From Leptothoe kymatousa TAU-MAC 1615 (GTDB taxonomy: Bacteria; Cyanobacteriota; Cyanobacteriia; Phormidesmidales; Phormidesmidaceae), in contig NZ_JADOER010000004.1 in NCBI RefSeq assembly GCF_018739865.1, positions 565,067 to 629,066 of the forward strand: 64,000 nt of DNA, read 5' to 3'. Both the position numbers and the translations under genes were made by a program. This document shows, piece after piece, positions 37,226-46,840 of the stretch (positions within the stretch are counted from its first letter, which is position 1; each line of letters starts with the position of its first letter). Below the pieces are notes generated by a model, which was not told where the DNA came from, did no database searches, and saw only the letters and a program-made list of their open reading frames with translations.

Positions 37226-38346
37226 ACCCCTGGGAGGCTGGGATAGTCGGTGTAGCCTTGGCGTCCGTGGGTGTAGAAGGTGGTGCCATCGGCTTCATTG
37301 AGTGCTGCGCCTTGTTGAACCCGTTCGACTAAATCGGGGTTGGCGATAAAGGGCACGCCGTAGGCGATGGCATCGGTTTTGTTATTTGCAATAGCGGCCG
37401 CTCCGGTGGTGGCGTCATAGCCGCCATTGAGAATAGTGGGGCCTTGGAATGCCTGTTTGAGGTGGGGTAGGGCGGTCTCGACGTCGCCTGCTGCTGCCAT
37501 GAAATGACCCGGCAGGGCTTCTATGACGTGTAGGTAGGCGAGATTATATGGGCTTAGGGCCTTGGCAACGTGGGTGAATGTGGCGAGGGGATTGCTATCG
37601 TGCATGTCGTTAAAGCCAACATAGGGCGATAACCGCACGCCGACGCGATCGCAACTCCAGGCATTGACCACGGCCTCGGTCACCTCTAGCAAGAAACGGG
37701 TCCGATTTTCTACACTGCCGCCGTACCTATCTGTGCGCTGGTTGGAGCCATCCCGCAAAAATTGATCGATCAAATACCCATTGGCACCATGGATTTCCAC
37801 CCCATCAAAGCCCGCCGCTTTCGCATTTTGGGTGGCGGTGGCATAGTCTTCAATGACCGCCGGAATCTCTTCTAGGGTGAGGGGGCGGGGGGCAACAAAA
37901 GACTTTTTGCCAAGGGGTGTGTGAATCTCTCCTTGGGGGGCGATGGCCGATGCGGAGACGGGCAGCGCGCCCTGGGGTTGAAAATCTGGGTGGGAGGCCC
38001 GACCGGTGTGCCACAGCTGGAGAACAATTTTGCCACCGCGCTGATGGACGGCCTGGGTGATTTTTTGCCAGCCAGCCACTTGCTCGGCGGTGTAAATGCC
38101 GGGGGTTTGGACCCAACCCGCGGCCTGTTCTGAAATTTGGGTGGCTTCGGTAATAATCAATCCGGCACTGGCCCGCTGTTGGTAATATTCGACCATCAGG
38201 TCGTTGGGAACGCGGGAGGGCCCTGAGCGCGCTCGGGTTAGTGGGGCCATGATCATGCGATTGGGCAGTGAGATCGCTCCAATTTTTAGGGGTTGAAACA
38301 GGGCGGCTACCGAATCGGTGGGGGCGGTATGGGGGATATTAGCCAT
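37222..38346 (-). CDS. Old Yellow Enzyme family alkene reductase
   Basis: The 374-residue FMN enzyme reduces activated carbon-carbon double bonds with NAD(P)H. It has LPNRMIMAPLTRARSG near residue 27, the substrate-binding His/Asn pair in VEIHGANGYLIDQFLRDG, and the FMN motifs RYGGSVENRTRFLLEV and VGVRLSPYVGFNDM. The C-terminal GGYDATTGAAAI and GVPFIANPDLVER complete the barrel. It resembles NemA/YqjM-type OYEs. Such enzymes in cyanobacteria may act on oxylipins or xenobiotics; the natural substrate here is not evident. Confidence 0.92.
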   Translation of the reverse strand: MANIPHTAPTDSVAALFQPLKIGAISLPNRMIMAPLTRARSGPSRVPNDLMVEYYQQRASAGLIITEATQISEQAAGWVQTPGIYTAEQVAGWQKITQAVHQRGGKIVLQLWHTGRASHPDFQPQGALPVSASAIAPQGEIHTPLGKKSFVAPRPLTLEEIPAVIEDYATATQNAKAAGFDGVEIHGANGYLIDQFLRDGSNQRTDRYGGSVENRTRFLLEVTEAVVNAWSCDRVGVRLSPYVGFNDMHDSNPLATFTHVAKALSPYNLAYLHVIEALPGHFMAAAGDVETALPHLKQAFQGPTILNGGYDATTGAAAIANNKTDAIAYGVPFIANPDLVERVQQGAALNEADGTTFYTHGRQGYTDYPSLPGV

Positions 38347-38457
38347 GGGGAAACTGACCTAATGCTGTAGTTCAATAGTTCCGAATAGTCGAACTATAGC
38401 GTGTTATTTTTTAACTTGGCCATGTTTTTTGATGGGGGTTAACCGTACCGATGTCCC

Positions 38458-39246
38458 CTATCTAGTAAAGCTGGGGTCAATGCTGACCCACATCACCAGG
38501 TTAAGTTGCTCGGGGCTAATGCTACTGTCTAACACCCGTGTGGTAATGCCAGAGGCTTCTAGGTTGCGCAGGCTCAGCCTATCCCCCAGGTTTGCGGTAA
38601 AGGTATCCACCAGTTGGGGCGGGGCGGGGCTGTCGTTTACGGAAACCTCTGGATCTACCAGCACCAGACGATGACCATTTTCGATGGTAAAGCCGGCCTG
38701 GGCCTTAATGTTTAGGCTGTCCCCCAGGCTCGGTTCACTTAGGTCTAGCTCTAGCTGCAGCCGGTTATTGGGTAAAAACGTCGCCTTTGGGTTGGTGAGT
38801 TCGTAACGGCTGACTTCGCGGGCTTGGGCCGCATTGCCCAGGTTGATTTTGATCTGGTTGAGCCGCTCGGTAAATTCTGGAGACTGCAAATAATTGTTCA
38901 GGTCCTCTGGCGTAATCACCACATGCAGGGCACCGTTCAGCGGCTGGTCTAGCACCACCTTGCCCCGCTGTAGTTTGCCAAAATTTAGGTCAATGGGGTC
39001 AGTTTCTAGGTCTGCGATCGCCACCCGAAATCCGGGCGTTGGATAAATCCCCCGGCTGCCAATGTGCAATCCGTCGATTTTGCCCTTTAGTAGGTTCAAA
39101 TTAGAGCCATTGTCCACCCGCACCTGGATATCTTCCACCCTGCTTAGGCGTGAACGGATCGCCTGTTCGGCAATGGTATCGAGACCAAAGCCAATGGGCG
39201 AACCGATAAACAAAAGGCTAGACAGCAGGATTGAAATAAATTCCAT
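38458..39246 (-). CDS. DUF2993 domain protein (LmeA-like)
   Basis: I place the start at the ATG at 39246 (MEFISILLSSLLFIG), giving 262 residues. An upstream in-frame start at 39321 lies within an intergenic repeat and is not credible. The protein has an N-terminal hydrophobic segment that acts as a signal or anchor, then the DUF2993 pattern (TIAEQAIRSRLSRVEDIQVR, then LLKGKIDGLHIGSRG, GKVVLDQPLNGALHVVIT, EDLNNYLQS). The fold is of the lipid-binding tubular lipid-transfer type, with roles proposed in envelope lipids. The function here is not known. Confidence 0.8.
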   Translation of the reverse strand: MEFISILLSSLLFIGSPIGFGLDTIAEQAIRSRLSRVEDIQVRVDNGSNLNLLKGKIDGLHIGSRGIYPTPGFRVAIADLETDPIDLNFGKLQRGKVVLDQPLNGALHVVITPEDLNNYLQSPEFTERLNQIKINLGNAAQAREVSRYELTNPKATFLPNNRLQLELDLSEPSLGDSLNIKAQAGFTIENGHRLVLVDPEVSVNDSPAPPQLVDTFTANLGDRLSLRNLEASGITTRVLDSSISPEQLNLVMWVSIDPSFTR

Positions 39247-39273
39247 GGGCGAGGTGCCGAAGACGGGGTGAAA

Positions 39274-39375
39274 GTCCCCTCCTCGGAGGGGTGCCCAAAG
39301 GGCGGGGTGGTTTTCGATCAAATGTGCCGGTGGTCAACCCACCCCAATCCCTCTTACGAGGGACCCACTCCCAGG
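39274..39375. repeat. Dispersed intergenic repeat, copy A
   Basis: The core CCCCTC..CGGAGGGGTGCC(C)AAAGGGCGGGGTGG matches a second copy at 59053-59153 in opposite orientation. The element is GC-rich and imperfectly palindromic, spanning about 100 bases including the ACCCACTCCC tail. It has no transposase and may be a non-autonomous (MITE-like) element. Confidence 0.75.
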
Positions 39376-39426
39376 GGGGGGAAGATTTTGGGAATGGGTT
39401 CGAAATCCTACGTTTTTGTGGATAGC

Positions 39427-41238
39427 CTATTCGCTTTTAACAGCCTCATCCACCCATTGCTTCACGGTGCTGACCACCTGATCAAGGGCCAGATCCACCG
39501 ATTCGCCATTGGCGCGTTTGACCGCTTCTACCTTACCCTCTTTCAATGAGCGACCGGTCACCACCCGGAAGGGAATGCCGATTAGTTCAGAATCTTTGAA
39601 TTTCACCCCGGCCCGTTCTTTGCGATCGTCCAGCAGGGTTTCGACTCCGGCGGCATTGAGCTCGGTGTAGAGTTGCTCGGCGGCGGCCATTTGGGCCTCG
39701 TCGTTGATGTTGGGCACGACGACGACGGCATGGTAAGGCGCGATCGCAACCGGCCAGATAATGCCATTTTTGTCGTAGGACTGTTCCACCGCTGCCTGGG
39801 CCAGACGGGACACACCAATGCCGTAGCAGCCCATGACCAACGGCTGGGACTTGCCATTTTCGTCGGTGTAGGTGGCTCCCATGGCCTGGGAATATTTGGT
39901 ACCCAGCTGAAAAATGTGACCAATTTCAATGCCTCGGGCGGTTTGAATTTGCTGGCTAGGGTCGTGGACGGCCCGGTCTCCAGCGGTGGCATTGCGCACG
40001 TCGACCACTAGCTCAGGTAGCTCAAACTCCTGACCCCAGTTGGCTCCCACCACGTGGTACCCCTTTTCATTGGCCCCGGTGGCAAAGTTCTTCAGGTCTA
40101 CGGCGGTGTTATCCACCAGTCTCAAAAACTTGGACGCTACGTTTTTCTGTTTTTGGATATAGTCATCGGCGATGTCGGGGGCAATGTAGCCCAGGGGCAG
40201 GGGTTTGGCCGCCCACTTGGACTGGGCCTCGGGGGCGGGCACCTCTAGGGATAGCAGCGTAGACGCGTCGTAGTTTGCGGCTAGGTTGGTGAGGGTATTT
40301 TGCAACTTGGTGTCGTTGACGTCCTGGTCGCCCCGAATGTTGATCAAGACCAATACGGTTTTGCCGTTGTCGTAAACCGCCTGATACAGAACGTTTTTGA
40401 CAATTTGGGTTGGGGAGCAGTCTAGAAACTTCGCCATGGTTTCAATGGTCGAAGTGTTGGGCGTTTCTAGCTTTTTGCATTCGCTAAATTCAGAGGGCAC
40501 CGCATCGACCGGCAGGGAAACCGCCTTTTCCACGTTGGCCGCATACTGGCCATCCTCGGTGTAGAGCACCTCATCTTCCCCAGCTTCCGCCAGCACCATA
40601 AATTCATGGGAACCCGAACCGCCAATGGCTCCCGAGTCGGCCTCCACAGCTCGAAACTTAAGACCGCAGCGGCTGAGCACATTGCTGTAGGCCGTATACA
40701 TGTCGTCATAGGTGGCCCTGAGGCTATCCATATCCCCATGGAAGGAGTAGCCGTCCTTCATAATAAATTCGCGCCCGCGCATGAGGCCAAAGCGGGGACG
40801 AATCTCGTCGCGAAACTTGGTTTGAATTTGGTAGAGATGGGTGGGGAGCTGTCGATAGGAGCGCACCATGTCCCGGGCCACGGCGGTAATCACTTCTTCG
40901 TGGGTGGGGCCAAGGGCCACTTCCTGCTGCCGCCGGTCCGTCAGGGCAAACATGATGCCTTCTGCTTTGGTGTATGTGTCCCATCGGCCCGACTGCTGCC
41001 AGAGGTCTGCAGGCTGTAGCTGGGGCAGCAGGCATTCCTGGGCCCCCGTGGCGTTCATTTCTTCACGGACAATATTGGATACCTTGTTCAGTACCCGCAG
41101 CATTAGGGGTAAATAGGCAAATACGCCGCTGGAAATTCGTCGGATATACCCGGCCCGCAGCATGAGCTTGTGGCTGGGAATTTCCGCCTCCGCCGGATCT
41201 TCACGCAGCGTGACAAACAGCATCTTGGACAGGCGCAT
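39427..41238 (-). CDS. proS: Prolyl-tRNA synthetase
   Basis: This 603-residue class II synthetase is of the bacterial type, with an inserted editing domain. The N-terminus has [17 protein letters not shown] (motif 1 region), motif 2 [20 protein letters not shown], and motif 3 GCYGIGVSR, with an INS domain between about residues 225 and 400. The C-terminal anticodon-binding domain carries [20 protein letters not shown] and a terminal VKQWV. The INS domain clears Ala-tRNA(Pro). A free-standing YbaK homologue in this window (44413-44880) would handle Cys-tRNA(Pro). Confidence 0.97.
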   Translation of the reverse strand: MRLSKMLFVTLREDPAEAEIPSHKLMLRAGYIRRISSGVFAYLPLMLRVLNKVSNIVREEMNATGAQECLLPQLQPADLWQQSGRWDTYTKAEGIMFALTDRRQQEVALGPTHEEVITAVARDMVRSYRQLPTHLYQIQTKFRDEIRPRFGLMRGREFIMKDGYSFHGDMDSLRATYDDMYTAYSNVLSRCGLKFRAVEADSGAIGGSGSHEFMVLAEAGEDEVLYTEDGQYAANVEKAVSLPVDAVPSEFSECKKLETPNTSTIETMAKFLDCSPTQIVKNVLYQAVYDNGKTVLVLINIRGDQDVNDTKLQNTLTNLAANYDASTLLSLEVPAPEAQSKWAAKPLPLGYIAPDIADDYIQKQKNVASKFLRLVDNTAVDLKNFATGANEKGYHVVGANWGQEFELPELVVDVRNATAGDRAVHDPSQQIQTARGIEIGHIFQLGTKYSQAMGATYTDENGKSQPLVMGCYGIGVSRLAQAAVEQSYDKNGIIWPVAIAPYHAVVVVPNINDEAQMAAAEQLYTELNAAGVETLLDDRKERAGVKFKDSELIGIPFRVVTGRSLKEGKVEAVKRANGESVDLALDQVVSTVKQWVDEAVKSE

Positions 41239-41350
41239 AGTTCAGCAGACTCACAACATCAACACAGTCTAATGTATTAGCACAAAGGCCGTTGCATTCA
41301 GTCGCAAAATTTTAGCTGTGCGGCTTCATTGCCGCCACCCCGATTGCATC

Positions 41351-42721
41351 CTATCGGGGCAGCGTCACGGTGAATGTTGTTTTCTGCTTGGTGCTTCTTA
41401 GGGTCAGCGTGCCGCCTAGATTCATGGTTAATTGTTTGGCGATGGCTAGGCCGAGGCCGCTGCCGCCATACTGTCTTTGGTCTAATTCGGCAATGCGGTA
41501 AAACTTATCGAAAATATGGGGTTGATGTTCCACCGGAATGTGGGCGCCTGTGTTTGCAATATCAATGGCCACTGTTGTATCCGCCGCCTTAACGGTAACG
41601 GTTACTGTTTTTTTCGTGGGGGTGTATTGCAGGGCATTGTTCAGTAGTTCATTAATGGTGCGTTCTAGTTGGTGAATGTCGCAATCGATCAGCAGCGGTT
41701 TTTTCGGGATACTACTTTTGAGGGTGATAGATTCCTGTTCAAATCGTGGGGCAAAGGTGCGCAGCAGAGACGGCAGCCAGCTGTGCAGGTTCATGGATAC
41801 GGGCTCTGATGTTTTTTGGGTGTTGGAAAACATCAGGGTGATGAGATTATCGGTGAATTGTTTTTGTCGCCTGCATTCTTGGCTCAGCAAACTTAAGACT
41901 TTAAGCACTGTTTTTCGCTGGGGCACCTGACGCCAAGAGGCATCTTTGAAAATCCTTTCTAAGGTTTGGGTGGAGAGTTGAATGTTGCCCAAGGGGACAA
42001 ATAGCTCATGGGAGATCAGCTCTAAAAACTCATCCTTGGCGTTACGTAGCTGCTGAATGTCGCTTTGCTGGCGGTCAATGGTTTCTTTTAGCTGGGCCTG
42101 GTGCAGTGCGATCGCAGCGCAATCGACAATAGATTTAAACTGTTGCTGCTCACGTTTCTTAAATTCCTGCTTTTCACCACGAGTTAGCCACACGGTCCCT
42201 AATAAAGTCGTGTTAATCGTTAGGGGACAGCCTAACCAGGTCAGGGAAGGAGGTACTAGGGCCTGCACCAAATTATGTTGAGAGTTAAAGCATGCCAATT
42301 CACCCTCCACCAGCGGTGAGTAAAGGTGCCAAACCGGAGCCAAATTCCGGCGTTTATTTAAAGGTGTCAGCCAACCTTGACCCGTGCTACCAATTAAGGT
42401 GGCCATGGGTGGGTCAGCCGTATATAGCTCTATCTGACAGCCTTTGAGACCAAATCTTTCCACCAAGGTGGTGGGCAACCATGTGGCTAAGTCTTGAACA
42501 GTAGAATCCCCCTGGCGTAAGAGGATCAGAACCTCTTCTATCACAGCTTTTTGAGAAGATGAATTGTCTGCGGAGAGAATGGGTGCAGGGGACATGATCA
42601 GATCTGAAGCAAGAGTTTCAGACTTAAGGGACGTGCACTCTAACTCTCTATTTTCCAAAGCCGATCTAGCCTCCTCCACTAAAGAAAGTGAATTTGCATT
42701 CAGCAGTTTGATGGGGATCAT
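41351..42721 (-). CDS. Soluble GAF-domain histidine kinase
   Basis: The 456-residue kinase has no membrane segment. A GAF-like sensor occupies residues 60-210 (VQDLATWLPTTLVERFG ... WLGCPLTINTTLLGTVWL). The phospho-acceptor His238 lies in ELISHELFVPLGNIQL, where HELRTPL is usual, so the arginine after the histidine is replaced by Phe. ATP-binding motifs are NELLNNALQYT, DIANTGAHIP and GGSGLGLAIAKQL, with the DxGxG aspartate changed to Asn. An OmpR-type response regulator is divergent from it 930 bp away. It may bind a bilin or a small ligand through GAF, but no cysteine in a clear bilin motif is visible. Confidence 0.88.
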   Translation of the reverse strand: MIPIKLLNANSLSLVEEARSALENRELECTSLKSETLASDLIMSPAPILSADNSSSQKAVIEEVLILLRQGDSTVQDLATWLPTTLVERFGLKGCQIELYTADPPMATLIGSTGQGWLTPLNKRRNLAPVWHLYSPLVEGELACFNSQHNLVQALVPPSLTWLGCPLTINTTLLGTVWLTRGEKQEFKKREQQQFKSIVDCAAIALHQAQLKETIDRQQSDIQQLRNAKDEFLELISHELFVPLGNIQLSTQTLERIFKDASWRQVPQRKTVLKVLSLLSQECRRQKQFTDNLITLMFSNTQKTSEPVSMNLHSWLPSLLRTFAPRFEQESITLKSSIPKKPLLIDCDIHQLERTINELLNNALQYTPTKKTVTVTVKAADTTVAIDIANTGAHIPVEHQPHIFDKFYRIAELDQRQYGGSGLGLAIAKQLTMNLGGTLTLRSTKQKTTFTVTLPR

Positions 42722-43653
42722 TAACTGAATGCTATTAAAACATAAGTTATCTGCTGATATCTATAGTTTGTTAGGCTAATATGCTCAGCAAAATTATATT
42801 TTAGAGAGAATTTTATAGGGTTTAGAAAGGATTTTGGAGCCGTTAAAAATGATTTTTCATAATCAAAAAAATCAAAGTCTAGCAACTAAGAATATGCTCG
42901 CTTTTTGATTCTATTGATTATTGAAAAAGCTTTTGAAATATTTTAAAAAACCAAGAAAGTATTGCCCAAAGACTTTCATCAACATATTTTTGAGCAAAAT
43001 TAAGTAGGTATCAGTGGGTCTTTTATGTAGGGGTTCTTGGATTGAAATTTTTGACCCTTTAAAGTTTTCTGCTAATCGTTTCTTTGATTAACCATGTCTG
43101 ACTCTTGGAGAGATCGCTGAGTATATAGACTTAAAGTAAAACTCCTCAACGCTTTCTAGAGAAGCCATAGCGAGTAAGACAACCGATTTGTAACCTCATG
43201 TGGACTCATATGGGTATTAGACTGTAGCAACCCTTGAAACGTCGATTTCGCGACACATTAATTTAAAAATGTATCGAAATATTAAGCATGTGTCTCTTCG
43301 TTAAAACCTGTTGACTTAATTCGGTCTTTTCGATGCTAAAGTTGATAATTAGTTAGACTTCATCAACATATCTAGGACGGCAAACTTAGGGAGATAGTTT
43401 AATTCTTCGGCTGACTAAAAAGCAAAATTTATTTCTTCTCAAGAAAGATTTTTTAGGTCCTAGAGCTGTAATTGTACATTTCGTTTTAGCCATTAGTTTC
43501 TGTTTGGCTTATGCTTTGTGTGCAGTTTAAATCAGGCTCTATGGTCTGCATTATTTTTCTTGCCGATTGAACCTCGACGGTGCTCTAAATTAGCAAAATC
43601 AACGCCCAATGGTGCTCATTTTGCAGGGCTGTGCATTGAGGTTATATCAGGCG
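42722..43653. other. Long AT-rich intergenic region between kinase and regulator
   Basis: Over 900 bases lack any supportable gene or RNA. Base composition is clearly more AT-rich than the surrounding coding DNA. Such a length may indicate complex regulation of the divergent response regulator, or an unrecognised small RNA. Confidence 0.4.
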
Positions 43654-44367
43654 ATGAAACGCAAATCTGTCATCCTAATTGTTGAGGATGAGGTGCATAT
43701 TCGTAATGCGCTACAGCGACATCTTAGTAAGGCTGGTTATGATGTGCTGCTTGCTGCTGATGGTGAAGAAGCTATTATCCAATTCAGTACGTATGCTATT
43801 GATCTAGTCGTGTTGGACATACTGATGCCCAAATTAGATGGGTTGCAGGTGTGTCAGCGTATTCGACAAGAGTCGGATGTGCCGATCATTATGGCTACGG
43901 TCTTAGGGACAACGTCTGATCGGGTCACCGGCTTAGATCTAGGCGCAACTGACTATATTGTTAAACCGTTTTCCAGTCGTGAGTTGGTGGCGCGTATTCG
44001 TACGATTTTGCGGCGGGTCTCTCCAGACGATAAGAGTCAGTCGCTGCTGCGTGGCCCTGTGGATATGGCAACTTTGTCCATTGGTAATCTGGCGCTGCAT
44101 CCGCAAACCCGCAAAGTGTACGATCGCAATGCGAGTATTCGCGTCACCGAAATTGAGTTTCACATTTTATATCTGTTGGCCCAAGCTCCAGGAGAAATTT
44201 TTACACGGGAGGCTATTTTGCAGAATGTGTGGGGGTATGAGGAAGGGGCGGAACTGGAAACTAAGGCCTTGGATGTGCATATTTCTCGCCTAAGAACAAA
44301 GTTAGACAAGAGTTCAGCCCGGATTATGACAATTCAAGGGCGGGGCTATATGTTGCTGGCTCGGTAG
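43654..44367 (+). CDS. OmpR-family response regulator (RpaB-like)
   Basis: From the ATG at 43654 (MKRKSVILIVEDE) this is 237 residues. The receiver domain has the acidic pair Glu11-Asp12, phospho-acceptor Asp55 (LVVLDILMPKLDG), Thr82 (IIMATV) and Lys104 (DYIVKPF). A winged-helix domain follows, with TEIEFHILYLLAQAPGEIFTR and VHISRLRTKLDK. It resembles the RpaB/Ycf27 group but has notable differences (IIMATVLGTTSDR). The GAF kinase at 41351-42721 is a possible partner, though the long gap makes that uncertain. Confidence 0.9.
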   Translation: MKRKSVILIVEDEVHIRNALQRHLSKAGYDVLLAADGEEAIIQFSTYAIDLVVLDILMPKLDGLQVCQRIRQESDVPIIMATVLGTTSDRVTGLDLGATDYIVKPFSSRELVARIRTILRRVSPDDKSQSLLRGPVDMATLSIGNLALHPQTRKVYDRNASIRVTEIEFHILYLLAQAPGEIFTREAILQNVWGYEEGAELETKALDVHISRLRTKLDKSSARIMTIQGRGYMLLAR

Positions 44368-44412
44368 GTCTGGACCTCGATGGGGCGTCCCATGCGGCTA
44401 TCGCGATATTGC

Positions 44413-44880
44413 CTAGTCAATGATTGCCCCTATGGTGGCTTGTGTGGCGTTGATATAGTCCTCGGGCTTGATCCACAGCATGGCGCCGCGCATGCCCGCA
44501 GAAACGGCGATGCGGTCGTGGGCCTCGATCCATTCATCCACATAGGTGGGATAGGGCTTTTTGCAGGCTAGGGCGGTAACGCCGCCACGGATATATCCCG
44601 TCAGGGGCTGTACTTCTTTTAGGGGGACGGGCAGTAGTTTACGGTCGTGGGTAAGTTTGGCTAGGGCTTTGAGGTTGAGCTGGGCATTGGCCGCTAGCAC
44701 CGCTAGGCAGATGCCGTTGCGATCGCCACGAATGACCAAGGTTTTGAACACCTGATCGTGGGGCAACCCGAGCTTATCGGCGGTGGCGCTAGCCACTAAA
44801 TTATCTGGATCGACTGAGTAGGTGAGGATCTCATAGTCAATGGCTAGGGTATCCAGCAGACGGGCTGCATTGGTCTTCAT
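44413..44880 (-). CDS. ybaK: YbaK-family aminoacyl-tRNA deacylase
   Basis: The 155-residue protein has the YbaK/EbsC fold: VASATADKLGLPHDQVFKTL with the conserved lysine, KLLPVPLKEVQPLTGYIRGG and VDEWIEAHDRIAVSAGMRG. Family members hydrolyse mischarged Cys-tRNA(Pro), acting in trans with ProS. It is a single gene on the reverse strand, 43 bp from the GGDEF gene, and the two may be cotranscribed. Confidence 0.9.
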   Translation of the reverse strand: MKTNAARLLDTLAIDYEILTYSVDPDNLVASATADKLGLPHDQVFKTLVIRGDRNGICLAVLAANAQLNLKALAKLTHDRKLLPVPLKEVQPLTGYIRGGVTALACKKPYPTYVDEWIEAHDRIAVSAGMRGAMLWIKPEDYINATQATIGAIID

Positions 44881-44922
44881 TGCAGGGATGGCGATGTCCG
44901 GGGTCCATGGACCTAGCCCAGG

Positions 44923-46620
44923 TTATGGGCTGGGTTCTTCTTCTTCTAGACCTAATGTTAGTTGACATGGGGTTTGGATGGAGACGCTTTCCTCATCCTC
45001 ATCTGCTAAATAGCCCACTGAAAATTGATTTCGTCCGTTGGATTTTGCGTGATATAGGCCTTGATCCGCTGCGGCGATCAGTTTGTTGGGAGATCGCTCC
45101 TCCCTGGCGGCGGCAGTGGCGATGCCCAGGCTTAAACTGACATACTCGCTAATGCCGGAATGGTGATGTTCGATGCGTAGATTGCTAATGGCGATTTGGA
45201 TATTTTGAGCTACGTTTTTCGCCCCTTCCTGGGTGGTATTAGGGAGCACAATGGCAAATTCTTCCCCACCGTAGCGGGCCACCAAATCAGGACGGCGTTT
45301 GACCGCATCGGTGATGGCACGCGCCACCTTTTGGATACATTTATCTCCTTGTTGATGGCCGTAGTTATCGTTATAGGGTTTAAAGAAATCAATGTCGCAA
45401 AGGATAAGGCTGAGGGGACTTTGGGTGCGGTCTGCCCAAGCTCTGTCAAGAAAGTCATCAAAGGCACGGCGATTTGCAATTTGGGTTAACCCATCCACCA
45501 TGGCTAATTCCGTGAGCACTTGATTTTTCTGCTCTAGGGCTTTTGTGTTTTCCTTGTGTACGGTAATATCTGTTGCCGTGCCCAGTAGCTGTAGCGGTGT
45601 GCCATCTTCGTGCCACTGAAAGATGGTTTCTCGACATAGCATCCAGTGCCAGCTACCTTGCTTATGGCGCAATCGGTATTCTGTTTCTACGGTCTTGTCA
45701 CGGCTGGCTTGGGCTAATGTTGTCCGGGCTTGGTGGATGGCTTGGATGTCTTTGGGATTGGCAATTTGTTCTAAAAATTTAGGGCCTAATTTTTGGATTT
45801 CTTGGGGAGAGTATCCCAAAATATGTTGCATAAATCCATTGACATAGTAATTTGTGCCACTGGCAAAATCATTAACGTAAAGGATATTGCTGCTGGCATC
45901 TAAGATGCCTTGAATAAAGCGTTGGCTTTCTTGCCAGGCTTTTTCCGCTTGTTGTTGTTCAATATTGGCCAGGGAGAGCTGTCGTTTCTGTCGATTGAGT
46001 ACTTGGGTTTGTTGTTGATATTTAAACTGGCTGAGGGTGAGGCCTACCATGCAGGCGGCGCTAATCAGGAATGATTTTTCTGGGGGTTGCCACACTCTAG
46101 GGGAATGGTGCTGGGTACAGCAGAGAATGCCAGTCACCTGATTTTGTCTGTAAATGGGAACTTCTAGGAGGGCGGTGATGTGTGGTGCGTCGGTGGATAA
46201 ATAGGGGGGGAGTTGGCTTGGATGGAAGCTGGATTTTGTTTTGGAGATAACGCCTTGTTGTCCCGGAGGACAGCTATTGAGGACCAGACATTGCTGTTGA
46301 GATAGCGTTTGGAAGTAGTCGGGATGGTGGTCGACGGTTAGCTCGTTGGGGGACTGGTCTGAGCTATTGCCCCAGGTGGCAACCTGTTTAAGGGTGGTGC
46401 GATCGCGACTATATAGCCAAATGTGACAGCTAGTAGCCTCTAAGCTTTCAACAACACATTGACTGATGTGGTTTGTGGCAATATCTAAATCCCCGTTGCC
46501 GATTGCCTCACATTGATTTAGGTCTAAAAGGGTTTGGGCCAATACACCGTGGGATAAAGGACTGTCTAAAAAAACAGGGGCCACTGTGGATTGACTAAAT
46601 TGCTCAGATGCAATTGACAT
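44923..46620 (-). CDS. GAF-PAS-GGDEF diguanylate cyclase
   Basis: The 565-residue cytoplasmic protein starts with a GAF-like sensor (residues 40-190), then a PAS domain (about 230-350, with FLEQIANPKDIQAIH and TATDITVHKE), then a GGDEF domain. The active motif is GGEEF (ARYGGEEFAIVLP), and an inhibitory RxxD (RRPD) lies five residues before it, so product feedback is likely. It should make cyclic-di-GMP from GTP. It is a plausible input for the PilZ cellulose synthase in this window. Confidence 0.93.
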   Translation of the reverse strand: MSIASEQFSQSTVAPVFLDSPLSHGVLAQTLLDLNQCEAIGNGDLDIATNHISQCVVESLEATSCHIWLYSRDRTTLKQVATWGNSSDQSPNELTVDHHPDYFQTLSQQQCLVLNSCPPGQQGVISKTKSSFHPSQLPPYLSTDAPHITALLEVPIYRQNQVTGILCCTQHHSPRVWQPPEKSFLISAACMVGLTLSQFKYQQQTQVLNRQKRQLSLANIEQQQAEKAWQESQRFIQGILDASSNILYVNDFASGTNYYVNGFMQHILGYSPQEIQKLGPKFLEQIANPKDIQAIHQARTTLAQASRDKTVETEYRLRHKQGSWHWMLCRETIFQWHEDGTPLQLLGTATDITVHKENTKALEQKNQVLTELAMVDGLTQIANRRAFDDFLDRAWADRTQSPLSLILCDIDFFKPYNDNYGHQQGDKCIQKVARAITDAVKRRPDLVARYGGEEFAIVLPNTTQEGAKNVAQNIQIAISNLRIEHHHSGISEYVSLSLGIATAAAREERSPNKLIAAADQGLYHAKSNGRNQFSVGYLADEDEESVSIQTPCQLTLGLEEEEPSP

Positions 46621-46840
46621 ACCGAGGTTTCAGGAGGTAACGTGCTTTGACACTTTGATGGCTTCACCGAAGTTGTACCAAAAAGCACCAGGCTTATTTA
46701 ATAAGGGTTCCTCAGAAGAGATGTTCCCTAACTTATTTGGGCCTGAAACCCGTAATTTGGCGGGGCTATGGCAAGCACCTTGGGGTAAGTTCGATCATTC
46801 TAGTGAATTTTGCTGACCCTAGGATTAGGCGCACCGCCCA

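Noticed and set aside
39247..39321. N-terminal extension of the DUF2993 protein
   Set aside because: These codons fall partly in the dispersed intergenic repeat. The protein's hydrophobic leader begins at the ATG at 39246.
40606..41019. 137-aa forward reading frame inside proS
   Set aside because: It is antisense to conserved synthetase motifs and has no independent support.
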